Assembly: GCF_037327425.1 (NCBI RefSeq) | Contig: NZ_CP147846.1 | Span: 62,001-126,000 of the forward strand | Direction: 5' to 3' | DNA: 64,000 nucleotides | DNA from: Rhodococcus sovatensis | GTDB lineage: Bacteria > Actinomycetota > Actinomycetes > Mycobacteriales > Mycobacteriaceae | In this document: piece after piece, positions 20,101 through 26,842 of the stretch | Position numbering within the stretch: position 1 is the stretch's first letter | How the letters are laid out: every line of letters starts with the position of its first letter | The notes under the pieces: model-generated | What the model saw: the letters and a program-made list of their open reading frames with translations, nothing else | What the model was told of the DNA's origin: nothing | Database searches by the model: none | Position numbers and translations under genes: made by a program

Positions 20101-23100
20101 GATGTGCACCCGCTGACTCCGCTACAGCACGGGCTCGTGTTGGAGTCGATGCTCGGTTCGAGTGACGGGGGAGTCGACGTCTACGCGGCTCAGACCGTGT
20201 ATCACCTCGACGGTGCCGGTGAGCCCGAGCGCTTCCGGGTTGCCCTGGACCAGTTGCTCGAGCGGTTCCCGAACATGAAGATCGCGATCGCTCATACGGC
20301 ACGGGGCGAGTCCGTTGCGGTCGTGCCGGCCGCCGTGGACCTCCCGGTCACGGTCATCGACGTCGCTGACGAGTTCGCCGTCGGTGAGGTCTCCGAACGC
20401 GACCGCGCGACTCGCTTCGATTTCTCCCGTGCGCCGTTGATGCGTGCGACGGTTGTGCGGTATCCGACCGGGCACGCGTTCATCCTGACCATTCACCACG
20501 CACTCGTCGACGGTTGGTCGATGGTGCGACTCCTCGAAACGATGTGGGAGGCGTACGGTCGGCCGACCGATGTGGTCGAGCCGGACCTGTCGTTCGCGAA
20601 GTTCTTGTCCTGGATGACTGCACGCGATGCGCAAGCCTCGCTGCAGCGGTGGGCCGAGGTGCTCGCCCCGGTCACCGAGCCGACCGTCGTCGCGCCCGGT
20701 GCCGCCGCGAGCGTCGCGGGCCTGCCCGAAGACATCGTGGTGACTCTCGACGCCGAGACGAGCGCCGCGCTCGCCGATGTGGCGCGATCGGCCGGCGCCA
20801 CGATGAGCAGCCTGCTGCAGACCGTGTGGGCGGTGTTCCTCAATACGATCACAGGTCAGAGCACTGTGGTCTTCGGTGCCGTCGTGTCGGGTCGTCCCCC
20901 CGAGGTCGACGCGGTCGAGGACGCAGTCGGTTCGTTCATCAACACGGTTCCGGTGGTCGTGCAGCTCGAGGGCAATGCGAGCCTCGCCGAGACGGTGCGC
21001 CGAGTGCAGGACCAGAACTCCGCGCTCATCGAGCACCATCAGGTATCGCTCGCCGAGCTGCAGCGTCTGAGCGGACACCATCCGCTGTTCGACACGTTGA
21101 TGGTCTACCAGAACTATCCGTCCGACTCCGAGACGCTCGAACTCGTCCGGGACAACGCTGGAATCAAGATTCTCGGCGAGTCCGGGCGGGAAGCGACGCA
21201 CTACCCGCTCACGTTCGCCGCGCAAGCGGGCGCCGAGACGTGGGTGCGGTTGTCGTATCGGCCTGATCTGTTCGACGCCGAGGTTGCCGCGAGGTTCACC
21301 ACTGTTCTGAAGCGCATCGTCGACGTGTTCGCAACCGTCCCGGGCCGCTCGATCGCGTCGCTGGACGTGGTGCCCTCGCGCGATGTGGCGGCGGTGGCTG
21401 CGTGGTCCGCCGGTCCGGTTGTGTCGGTGGTGGATTCGACGTTGGATGCGTTGATCGTGAACCGTGTGACTGTCGCTCCGGATGCGCTCGCCGTCATAGA
21501 CGACACCGGAACCGAGTGGACGTACACCGAATTCGACGCACGCATCAACGCGCTCGCGCATGTGTTGATCGAGCACGGAGTACACGTAGGAGACCGCGTC
21601 GCAGTCCAACTCCCCCGCAGTGTGGACTTGGTGACCGCACTCCTCGCCGTCATCCGCGCCGGCGCAGCGTACGTCCCCATCGACCCCGACTACCCCACCG
21701 AACGCATCACCCACATCCTCGAAGACGCCACCCCGGCCATGATCATCACCCACGATTTCTTGGCCGACCCGGCAGTAACGGCACGCCTGAACCGGGGTGA
21801 GAGTGCAGCACCGGTCCTGGCCCGAACCCTGACCCCCGCAGACACCGCCTACGTCATCTTCACCTCCGGCACCACCGGACGCCCCAAAGGTGTCGCGATC
21901 TCCCATCGGGCGATCGTCAACCGCCTGGCATGGATGGCCACCGACTACCAGATCGGCGCCGGTGATCGGATTCTGCAGAAAACCCCGTCGGTGTTCGACG
22001 TCTCGGTGTGGGAATTCTTCCTCCCCGCCGTCGTCGGCGCCACCCTCGTCGTCGCGAAGGACGGCGGCCACAAAGACCCCGACTACCTCACCGACATCAT
22101 CGACCGCCGCCAGGTCACGGTGCTGCACTTCGTACCCGCGATGCTCGCCGCATTCGTCACCGCCTCTCCGGACCCGGACCGGTTGGCATCGGTGCGGCGG
22201 GTGTTCTTCTCCGGCGAAGCCCTCCCCGCCGGGACCGCCGCCGACGCCGACCGACTCTTCACCGGCGCCGACCTGCACAACCTCTACGGCCCCACCGAAG
22301 CCGCCGTCGACGTCACCGCAGAACCAGTACACGCCGATGCACTCGACACCGTGGTGACCGTCCCGATCGGTGTGCCCGTCGCCAACACACACGTGCGGGT
22401 ACTCGACACCTGGCTACGACCCGTCCCGGCCGGGATCACCGGTGAGCTCTACCTCGGCGGCATCCAACTCGCCGACGGCTACCTCGCCCGCCCCGACCTC
22501 ACCGCCACCCGCTTCATCGCCACCACCGCAGGCGAACGTCTCTACCGCACCGGTGACCTCGTGCGCTGGACCACCACCGGACACCTCGAATATTTGGGGC
22601 GTTCGGACGATCAGGTCAAGATCCGCGGATTCCGCATCGAACTCGACGACATCCGCACCGTCCTCGAACATCACCCCGCAGTATCGACCGCCGTCGTCAC
22701 CGCCGTCGACCACCCCAACGGCACCGGAAAATACCTCGCCGCCTACCACACCCGCCCCGACACCCCCGACGCCACCGACGTCACCGGTGAGGAACTGCGC
22801 GCGTTCATGACCGACCGGGTACCGGACTACATGGTCCCCACCGTCTTCATCCCCATCACCGACATCCCCACCACACCCAACGGCAAACTCGACCGCCGCG
22901 CCCTCCCCACACCCGACCTCACCACCACCCGCACCGGCGGACGGGAACCCACGACCGACGTGGAGAAGGCCATCGGGCGGTTGTTCCGCGAGGTTCTGGG
23001 ACTCGCGGACGACACTGTGCTCGCCGCAGACGACCACTTCTTCCGTCTCGGCGGACACTCGTTGCTCGCCGTCCGGTTGGTCGCTCGGGCGAATGAGGAA

Positions 23101-24009
23101 GTCAGCACGTCGTTGCTTCTGAACGACGTGTTCCAGAACCCGACCGTTGCAAGTTTGGCTGTCGCAGCGCAGGTGCGCGCGGACAGTACGGTCACCTCGA
23201 CCGACGTCTGCGACGCGATACTCGTCCCGCTGTCGCCGTCCTCGTCCGGGCGCTATCTGTTCTGCGCACACACGATGTACGGAGGCGATGCGGCCGCGTA
23301 CGACGTGTTGGCCGAGTACGTACCGGACGGGCTGGGTGTTGTGGGGTTGCAGGACCCGGCACACGGCGGCGTCGACATCGAATTCGACACGCTCGCCGAA
23401 CTGGCGGTCGTCTACGCGGATGCGGTGCAACGTGTGCAGTCGACCGGGCCGTACGACCTCCTCGGCTGGTCCTACGGCGGACACATTATGTTCGCCGTGG
23501 CACAGGAGCTTCGCTCGAGAGGAGAGGAGATCCATTCCTTGACGATCATCGACACCTATCCGACGAGCGCCCGCGAGACGCCTGCGCCCGATGTCTCGCT
23601 CGTCGACGACCGGCATGCCCAGCTGGAGTACCTGGAAAGCAGACGCGAGGACTTGTTCGCCATTCTCGGCGACGAAGGAAGCCGCGCCTTGTTTGCGAAC
23701 CAGACGCTCGTCAAAGCGTTCGCGGTGTCAGGCAGCCGATGTGAACAACTCATGGCGCAACCCACAAGAGGCCGACTCGACTGCGCGTCGCTCGTCGTGG
23801 TGGCGCGGGAAACAATCGACAGTTTGGAAGCCCAGGGACTCACCGCTGGACTCGACGCCTGGCGTACCCATCTCCCGCGGACCGTGATCACACAGGCCGA
23901 CGGCGAAGACCACACGTCGGTGATCCTCACCGCACGCGGCCGAGCCCACTGGGGTGCACAGCTCACACGACTACTGGAACAAAGCGACGAAGGAGTCGAA
24001 CAGCAATGA
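11146..24009 (+). CDS. Siderophore NRPS with terminal thioesterase (A-T-C-degenerate C/E-C-A-T-E-C-A-T-TE)
   Basis: Multi-module siderophore synthetase of 4,287 residues; the ATG has GGGAG upstream. Domains: A1 (about 20-530), T1 (GGHSL, Ser575), C1 (about 630-1060, HHMVTDENS at 758), a degenerate C/E-like fold (about 1069-1432), C2 (about 1434-1870, EHILLDGWS at 1566), A2 (about 1885-2395), T2 (GGDSI, Ser2443), E (HHLVVDGVSW at 2626), C3 (HHALVDGWS at 3117), A3 (about 3429-3925), T3 (GGHSL, Ser3972) and thioesterase (GWSYGG, Ser4109; late DHTS His). Pocket residues read by motif alignment are A1 DINYWGGIGK (known for N-acyl-N-hydroxyornithine), A2 DAEDSGLINK (shares seven of ten positions with the hydroxyornithine code DMENLGLINK) and A3 DVWHFSLVDK (serine). 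The lack of an N-terminal C domain suggests A1-T1 starts this chain. The TE releases the product. Substrates are inference. Confidence 0.96.
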   Translation: MTASVDIADLHERWNDHTSPKVTATVPELFAAAARATPDAVALVDGDRRLTYRDVSEKIAQLSHRLLRSGLDTEGVVGICLPRSAEMVVAALAIMTAGGAFVPVDPQWPAARRDRVIEDSAAKIAVVAAEDQPSLPIESIVVNLDDWQYGDFPSVAPQLELDGSQLAYVIFTSGSTGTPKGAMIRHDAICERLTWQRDHVLMFGNDDASLFKAPLAFDISVNEILLPLVSGGRVVVAATGSEKDPEYLLDLIAKEQVTYLYLVSSMLDALLVLDLERSASGASALTGVRHVWCGGEVLTPDLFSRFRDQLTTTLYHGYGPAEATIGVSHVIYRERAERIATSIGRPNPHTQLYVLDEDLEPTPVGTGGELYAAGFLLGRGYVGSGHLTAGSFVANPFDADGSRMYRTGDLARWTEDGTLEFLGRADNQVKIRGQRLELQEVEVAISAHPGVRRAAVLALDHPAGGKFLAAYVTATGESPANFVEVLREQAVGTLPDYMVPSTFTVLDAFPVTVNGKLDRRALPAPDLGAGAGLGGRLPVTASEQTLARVFSEVLHLGDDVVLSVDDNFFRLGGHSLLASGVVSRVNAAMNVSLSLREVFDNPTIAELARVVGDASRVTRPVVRVGHVERPEKLPMSYGQQSLWLAEQVADRTIYRTVEALQFRDRADVDALRDSIRRLVDRHEVLRTTFVFDEESSRPIQVVHEAQQGLLRQEKIERSKVDARIGELLVAPLELATDFGMQFTLLRHEDGDVLVAHAHHMVTDENSVEPLIRDLTAFYTGNHVEPLTVQYADFAVWHREVLGDRDDVGSRHQVELEYWRDLLVGLPVETPLPLDHARGDTDERTIRSAEAVLSKGDTDTVDDLLVEQRATPLHAVITALSLALWNEGAGPRVPVGTPVTLRDEPELADLVGYFVNSVVVRVDIDAALGFGDTLSGVRDRLLGAVEHKLVPFESVVESVNPTRIPGLSPIFQVMAAFRDNREAAANPDASLVPLLPSHDGVDDSIPALYDLVYSLDRRPDGTLRIGLDATRELFVEETTSRLLETARYFLVLGARHPGLPVRQLAQLVRAALHGTAQRPAAVSYSTRILLPDFDVRDDSMWLAATSHLALAAPHLASLRLGVRDDGSGELSADVVNPELLDTAREVVAALVAAYRAGTAMEIVAVPTDRDSRSDEDWTAVLDDPFWEDWVDELADCDGAEPARGPVESARQLSAITVRETPAVADAGVVRAAIVAAVVRALESSDLVDGDLVLEVAAPLNTDTVVGLPVVVDDLQIAADLTGASIAARLEPIRERAADYAGLAGHARFGSFFDDLPTPHARVSVFTTDADSTAAGPATTPIAVRVLVGRPGTDSGTRSVRVEVDADAAVVLPADEIAAAIVDEIADAVIVAAPSVQPAPQAPAGSPLSVRRADRLTLSAADEESVRARYGAAAELLPLSPLQQGLLYHMVRARESGGHNSYMSQVTQGVVGALDPDRLVAAVRTVLCRYPNLRSAFLPSGEAQVIPAVADAPIRLIRLAQWRELGVGTTEFLAEECGVPFDFETPPLIRFTLIEHGVDEWKLAMTFEHILLDGWSTSAVLDEIFDTYRDPEYPARVRPASFRSYLDWLADQDVDAAYDAWSSYLAELAGPTLVWPAGLGVGEGRDGSGELHHDLDSAAAAAVHAAARTSGVTVGTVLQAAWGVTLGQLVGSNDVVFGNTVSGRPPELADSDRIIGLLFNTVPLRVSFSPFDSVRGLLTRVQHEQLQVIDHPYASLTKIQAAADMSTMFDTLFVVQNLPPEAAAVEGDLELVATDVDDETHYPVTFAIDPSEVDGKPFLHVRLVYRHDAYTEAAAQELLERFLQVLIALAADLDGPVGQLSALLADEAVPHTGTAADLVREVPAVTVADLLDEQVRLSGAETALVAGDRVLRFTQFAAEVNRYARLLLDAGVRSEHRVALLLPRDERMVIAMFAVFAVGAAYVPIDSALPDDRIGYMLGLARPTVTLVTGRDANRIGETRGVDLDDLATRERIAAFDSGPITNADRGGRIELDHLAYIIFTSGSTGRPKGVAVGYRGLTNMYVNHVEKIFDRVVAHQAGRRMRIAHTTSFSFDASWEQLFWLLNGHEVHVIDDELRRDPHGLLTHYDHTRVDGFDVTPSYGQVLVDEGLLERDRPAGRSVSSEAPGVVFVSLGGEAVPERLWQQLRDAPGVESYNLYGPTEYTINALGADLADSATPSVGTPIFNTRAYIIDENLQPTLPGVAGELYLAGAGIARGYWGQAALTSDRFVACPWEPGERMYRTGDLARWNSSANIDYLGRADEQVKIRGYRIEPDEVRAVLETHPDVVSAAVIAADHPGGGKMLAAYYTATDDVSTFLRTHAEERLPEYMVPSSYIRVDFFPLTPNGKLDRRALPAPELTPTGGSGRAAETDTERTLTEIFRDVLRLSADAAFSVDDDFFRLGGDSILSIQVVSRARRAGVTIKASEVFTARKVSALARLADARAAEESGDASPEVLSSGLWPIAVPMVDSPTFGTFVQSAVFVTPAGADEKLVSRVLSRVVDHHAALRGRLVRERDWRFEIASQSSTAGRLRSESTSYMWSDPQWVARAGELVAEFGQSMNLQDGVLWQARWVTSDAEPTGRLVLGIHHLVVDGVSWRIIGDDLTHAWELETGVATDPLPAVGTSLAAWSSALAARARDADLLAQADYWSASEIEEPLLGSRELDPAIDTTDTTAVAAVRVPPALTSALLTDVPHVLSAEINDVLLGGLAIAVGAWRSRRGTTDRRVLIGLEGHGREENIVPGADLSHTVGWFTSFFPVVLDTADVDPVRAVLDPQSAAEAVLRIKEQLAAVPDRGIGFGMLWQLNPEVGKRLGSGRGPQIGFNYLGQFAGGDAADENAAWDLAPELPGIDAYETAGQSIDSAADINIAAVPEGDGWMLSGDIAYASGVLSADEVAELVELWVQALGALVEYARSAVPVRRSPSDVLAPGVTQADLERWESIYGELADVHPLTPLQHGLVLESMLGSSDGGVDVYAAQTVYHLDGAGEPERFRVALDQLLERFPNMKIAIAHTARGESVAVVPAAVDLPVTVIDVADEFAVGEVSERDRATRFDFSRAPLMRATVVRYPTGHAFILTIHHALVDGWSMVRLLETMWEAYGRPTDVVEPDLSFAKFLSWMTARDAQASLQRWAEVLAPVTEPTVVAPGAAASVAGLPEDIVVTLDAETSAALADVARSAGATMSSLLQTVWAVFLNTITGQSTVVFGAVVSGRPPEVDAVEDAVGSFINTVPVVVQLEGNASLAETVRRVQDQNSALIEHHQVSLAELQRLSGHHPLFDTLMVYQNYPSDSETLELVRDNAGIKILGESGREATHYPLTFAAQAGAETWVRLSYRPDLFDAEVAARFTTVLKRIVDVFATVPGRSIASLDVVPSRDVAAVAAWSAGPVVSVVDSTLDALIVNRVTVAPDALAVIDDTGTEWTYTEFDARINALAHVLIEHGVHVGDRVAVQLPRSVDLVTALLAVIRAGAAYVPIDPDYPTERITHILEDATPAMIITHDFLADPAVTARLNRGESAAPVLARTLTPADTAYVIFTSGTTGRPKGVAISHRAIVNRLAWMATDYQIGAGDRILQKTPSVFDVSVWEFFLPAVVGATLVVAKDGGHKDPDYLTDIIDRRQVTVLHFVPAMLAAFVTASPDPDRLASVRRVFFSGEALPAGTAADADRLFTGADLHNLYGPTEAAVDVTAEPVHADALDTVVTVPIGVPVANTHVRVLDTWLRPVPAGITGELYLGGIQLADGYLARPDLTATRFIATTAGERLYRTGDLVRWTTTGHLEYLGRSDDQVKIRGFRIELDDIRTVLEHHPAVSTAVVTAVDHPNGTGKYLAAYHTRPDTPDATDVTGEELRAFMTDRVPDYMVPTVFIPITDIPTTPNGKLDRRALPTPDLTTTRTGGREPTTDVEKAIGRLFREVLGLADDTVLAADDHFFRLGGHSLLAVRLVARANEEVSTSLLLNDVFQNPTVASLAVAAQVRADSTVTSTDVCDAILVPLSPSSSGRYLFCAHTMYGGDAAAYDVLAEYVPDGLGVVGLQDPAHGGVDIEFDTLAELAVVYADAVQRVQSTGPYDLLGWSYGGHIMFAVAQELRSRGEEIHSLTIIDTYPTSARETPAPDVSLVDDRHAQLEYLESRREDLFAILGDEGSRALFANQTLVKAFAVSGSRCEQLMAQPTRGRLDCASLVVVARETIDSLEAQGLTAGLDAWRTHLPRTVITQADGEDHTSVILTARGRAHWGAQLTRLLEQSDEGVEQQ

Positions 24010-24254
24010 CATTGAGTAGCGAACAGGCACAGGAAGATGTCGCACACGTGCTGTACGTGGAGGTAGAAGAACTCGACCACGGGTTGGACCTACGTGAGCA
24101 GGGGATGGATTCGGTGCGCGTGATGCAACTCGTCGAGCAGTGGCGCACCGCAGGGGTAGAGAAGGTCGACTACATCGTGCTGGCGGAGGATCCACGGCTC
24201 GAACGTTGGCTCGAGGTCCTGGCGGACCTGCAGCAGCCTGCGGAGTCGGTGTAA
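24006..24254 (+). CDS. Free-standing aryl carrier protein
   Basis: An 82-residue phosphopantetheine-binding carrier protein. GMDSVRVMQLVEQWR is the attachment site (Ser within GMDS) and matches the aryl carrier domain of EntB/DhbB, as does the closing LAEDPRLERWLEVL. In those proteins this domain is fused to isochorismatase; here no isochorismatase is attached, which fits an aryl acid not made from isochorismate. The ATG overlaps the NRPS stop (ATGA), giving coupled translation. It should be loaded by the aryl-AMP ligase at 24315-25925 and donate to an NRPS condensation domain. Confidence 0.88.
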   Translation: MTLSSEQAQEDVAHVLYVEVEELDHGLDLREQGMDSVRVMQLVEQWRTAGVEKVDYIVLAEDPRLERWLEVLADLQQPAESV

Positions 24255-24260
24255 GGAGAC

Positions 24261-24299
24261 ACGAGTGTGGGCCCGGATCAGATCCGAGCCCACACTCGT
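24261..24299. terminator. Hairpin between convergent carrier and ligase genes
   Basis: A perfect 12-bp stem, ACGAGTGTGGGC paired with GCCCACACTCGT, lies between the convergent gene ends at 24254 and 24315. There is no long T-tract, but position and stability suit a bidirectional terminator. Confidence 0.65.
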
Positions 24300-24314
24300 T
24301 GCAGCGCAGTCTTT

Positions 24315-25925
24315 TTACTTTCGCTTACTGATCTTGCCGACAGCTGTCCGCTCGAACTCGGTGACCAGTTCGACCACATCGGGCAGCTTGTAGGCGGCGA
24401 GACCTTTGCCCTTCAGGAACTGGCGAACCTTGGGTAGCGACAGCGTTTTCGGATCTACACCCGCGCGCGGCAGCAGGAAGGCCTTCACCCGTTCGCCGAG
24501 GACGGCGTCGGGAATGCCTTGTACCGATGCTTCGTGGACCGATTCGTGTGCCAATAGCAGATCCTCGACCTCGGCGGGTGCGACTTTTTCACCGCCGCGG
24601 TTGATCTGGTCCTTGGATCGTCCGGTGACCGTCAGGTAGCCGTCCGCGTCCTGGACGACGATGTCGCCGGTTCGGTAGAACCCGTCCTCGGTGAAGACAT
24701 GCTGGTGCTGGGGGGCGTTGTAGTAGCCACGAATTGTGGAGGGCCCTCTGGTCAGAAGGTCACCGGCGCTGCCGATTTCGACGTCCACGTCGTGAGCGTC
24801 GACGACGCGGATCTCGTCGGCGTCGGTGGTCGGCCGGCCCTGGCGGGTGGTGATGATGTCCTCGCTCGCATCGAGTCGGGTGAAGGTGTGCAGTCCTTCG
24901 GCCATGCCGAAGGACTGTTGGACGGTTGCGCCGAGCTCCGGCCGGACGCGACGGGCCGAGTCGGGGCTGAACTTGGCGCCGCCGACCTGCATGACGGCGA
25001 GCGTGGACAGGTCGTGTTGCAGTTTCAGCGACGAGTTCAGCCAGGCGAGTGCAAGCGGGGGGACCAGCGCGACGATGGTGACGCCGTGCTCGGCGATGAG
25101 AGGGAAGGCGACGTCGGGGCTGCCGTTGGGGGCCATGACGACGGTGCCGCCGGCCGCGAGGGTGGAGAGGTATCCCGGGGAACGCATCGCGAAGCTGTGC
25201 GACATCGGCAGTACGACGAGTTGCACGGTGTCGGAGGTGATGTCGGTCATCGCCGCTGCGGCTCGGACGGACGCGAGGTAGGTCTCGTGGGTGTGCGGAA
25301 CGAGCTTCGGGCGATCGGTCGTGCCGCCGGACAGTGCCAGGAACGCCACATCCGACGGCAGGGATCGCCGTCGGTGTTCCAGTGTGCCCTGTGCAAGAAG
25401 CGGCTCGAGTCCACCGGAACCGACGATGATCGTGTGTTCGAGCGTGGACGACGACGACTTCAGCTCGGCTGCGAGAGCCGCGAGATCGTTCCCGTCGTGT
25501 GCGGCGGTGGTGATGTACCCGCGGGCCGCGGACTCTTCGACGATGTAGCCGATTTCGTGCAGGCGCAGCGCAATCGGGGTGAGGACGGGTACTGCGCCGA
25601 TCTCGTAGAGCGCGAACACCAGCGCCACGTAGTCGGGAATGTTCGGTAGGTGGACCACGACGCGGTCGCCCCGCCGGATCCCGAGCCGCTCGAACCCGGC
25701 CGCGAGCGTCAGAATCCGTTCGCCCAGTTGGCCGTATGTGATTCGGGTGTCACCGAAGATCAGTGCAGTATCCTCCGAGTGCTGCTCGATCGAGGCGAAC
25801 AGGAACTCGGTGAACGTCTGGTCGAGCCAGATGCCGTTCTCGCGGTATTTCTGCGCGAACTCCGGCGGATACGGGACGACTCCGTCCAGGACGAGGGGTG
25901 CGAGGGCGTGCGTGGACGCAGTCAT
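24315..25925 (-). CDS. Aryl-acid AMP ligase, probably for 3,4-dihydroxybenzoate
   Basis: Adenylates an aromatic acid and transfers it to a carrier protein. The 536-residue protein looks like DhbE/EntE throughout: LSGGTTDRPKLVPHTH (about 199-214), FGMAEGLHTFTRLD, GFYRTGDIV, the hinge stretch DQINRGGEKVAPAEVEDLL and the C-terminal catalytic Lys in VGKISKR. In 2,3-dihydroxybenzoate and salicylate ligases the pocket reads HNYxxSSPG, where Asn contacts the ring 2-hydroxyl; here it reads HSFAMRSPG (243-251), so the Asn is Ser and a Ser is Arg. With the dehydroshikimate dehydratase 16 bp upstream in the same operon, 3,4-dihydroxybenzoate is the likely substrate (AsbC role). The ATG has GGAAGG five bases before it. 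Confidence 0.9.
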   Translation of the reverse strand: MTASTHALAPLVLDGVVPYPPEFAQKYRENGIWLDQTFTEFLFASIEQHSEDTALIFGDTRITYGQLGERILTLAAGFERLGIRRGDRVVVHLPNIPDYVALVFALYEIGAVPVLTPIALRLHEIGYIVEESAARGYITTAAHDGNDLAALAAELKSSSSTLEHTIIVGSGGLEPLLAQGTLEHRRRSLPSDVAFLALSGGTTDRPKLVPHTHETYLASVRAAAAMTDITSDTVQLVVLPMSHSFAMRSPGYLSTLAAGGTVVMAPNGSPDVAFPLIAEHGVTIVALVPPLALAWLNSSLKLQHDLSTLAVMQVGGAKFSPDSARRVRPELGATVQQSFGMAEGLHTFTRLDASEDIITTRQGRPTTDADEIRVVDAHDVDVEIGSAGDLLTRGPSTIRGYYNAPQHQHVFTEDGFYRTGDIVVQDADGYLTVTGRSKDQINRGGEKVAPAEVEDLLLAHESVHEASVQGIPDAVLGERVKAFLLPRAGVDPKTLSLPKVRQFLKGKGLAAYKLPDVVELVTEFERTAVGKISKRK

Positions 25926-25941
25926 CTGTACCTTCCGTGGT

Positions 25942-26763
25942 TCAGGTGGTCGTGTATTCGAGTCGGTTGATCAAGTCGCTGAGGGATTCCGCTCCGTGTG
26001 CGGCGACTTCGGCCGCAGGGCGTTCGCGGTAACCGGGGTTGAAGATTTCCAGCGACAGTGGTCCGGTGTAGCCGGATTGGAGGAGTGCGGCGACGGGGGC
26101 GAAGACGTCGAAGTCGCCGTCGCCGGGGAAGCAGCGGTGGTTCCGACTCCACTGGATCAGTTCGAGATCCATCCAGGGAGCGTCGGCTACTTGGACGAAC
26201 CCGATGCTGCGGGGAACGAGGGCTTGCACGTCCGTGATGTCGTCGCCGACGGCGTAGAGGTGGAAGGTGTCGACGACGAGGGACAGTGAAGGGTGGTCGG
26301 CGCGTGTGAGCGCGTCTTCGACGTCGGCGACTCGGTTGATGTGGGTGCCCCAGGCGAGGGCTTCGAACATGACGGTGGCGCCGTGTTCGGCTGCGGCGGC
26401 GCCGAGTGCGTGCAACTGTGATGCGGTGAGGTCCCGATCGTCTATGGCGTCGGCGTCGGTGTTGGAGACGACGAGGATGGCGTCGGCCCCCAGAGCTTCC
26501 ATGGTGTCGCATTCGCGGTGGAAGCGTTCGAGGACTTGGGTGAATTCGGTGCCGGTGACGCCCTCGGCGCGCCGGAAGGGTTGGTAGAGATCGACCGTCA
26601 AGCCGAGATCGTTGCAGCGTTGGGCGACTTCGGCGTCCGTCAGTGGTGATGCGGCGAGGTCCGCGTCGAGGATTTCGACGCCGTCGAAGCCTGCCGCGGC
26701 GATGCCGTCGAGTTTGTCGGCGAGGGTTCCGCCGAGCGACACGGTGGCGATGCAGGTCTTCAC
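25942..26763 (-). CDS. 3-dehydroshikimate dehydratase (AsbF/QuiC type)
   Basis: Converts 3-dehydroshikimate to 3,4-dihydroxybenzoate (protocatechuate). The 273-residue protein is a sugar-isomerase-type TIM barrel with metal-ligand candidates Glu134 (FEALAWG), Asp165 and His168 (VVDTFHLY), Gln191 (FVQVADAP) and Glu239 (SLEIFNPGY). Family landmarks include SLGGTLADKLDGI at the start, DLYQPFR, LVVSNTDADAIDD and QWSRNHRCFPGDGDFD. The start is GTG with GAGGAG upstream. In petrobactin clusters AsbF supplies the catechol; elsewhere QuiC serves quinate catabolism, but no catabolic genes are near. Two iron-box-like sequences precede it and the aryl ligase follows after 16 bp, so a siderophore role is favoured. 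Confidence 0.85.
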   Translation of the reverse strand: MKTCIATVSLGGTLADKLDGIAAAGFDGVEILDADLAASPLTDAEVAQRCNDLGLTVDLYQPFRRAEGVTGTEFTQVLERFHRECDTMEALGADAILVVSNTDADAIDDRDLTASQLHALGAAAAEHGATVMFEALAWGTHINRVADVEDALTRADHPSLSLVVDTFHLYAVGDDITDVQALVPRSIGFVQVADAPWMDLELIQWSRNHRCFPGDGDFDVFAPVAALLQSGYTGPLSLEIFNPGYRERPAAEVAAHGAESLSDLINRLEYTTT

Positions 26764-26798
26764 AGGTGCTCCTCGGCATAGGTCCGGCGAGGCCTGAC

Positions 26799-26817
26799 GT
26801 CAGATAGCCTAACCTTG
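26799..26817 (-). promoter_or_regulatory. Iron-box-like sequence 1 upstream of the dehydratase operon
   Basis: The reverse strand CAAGGTTAGGCTATCTGAC matches 13 of 19 iron-box positions with an intact GGTTAGGCTA core. It lies 36 bp before the dehydratase GTG. Confidence 0.7.
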
Positions 26818-26823
26818 TTCAGC

Positions 26824-26842
26824 TTAACCTAGCCTTACCTGA
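26824..26842 (-). promoter_or_regulatory. Iron-box-like sequence 2 upstream of the dehydratase operon
   Basis: The reverse strand TCAGGTAAGGCTAGGTTAA matches 14 of 19 positions. It overlaps the last codons of the upstream exporter gene, so the dehydratase promoter begins inside that gene. Tandem boxes often give tight repression. Confidence 0.7.

Noticed and set aside
20122..22392. A 756-codon minus-strand frame inside the NRPS gene
   Set aside because: Composition is dominated by Gly, Asp and Val with no motif, and the plus strand encodes intact C and A domains.
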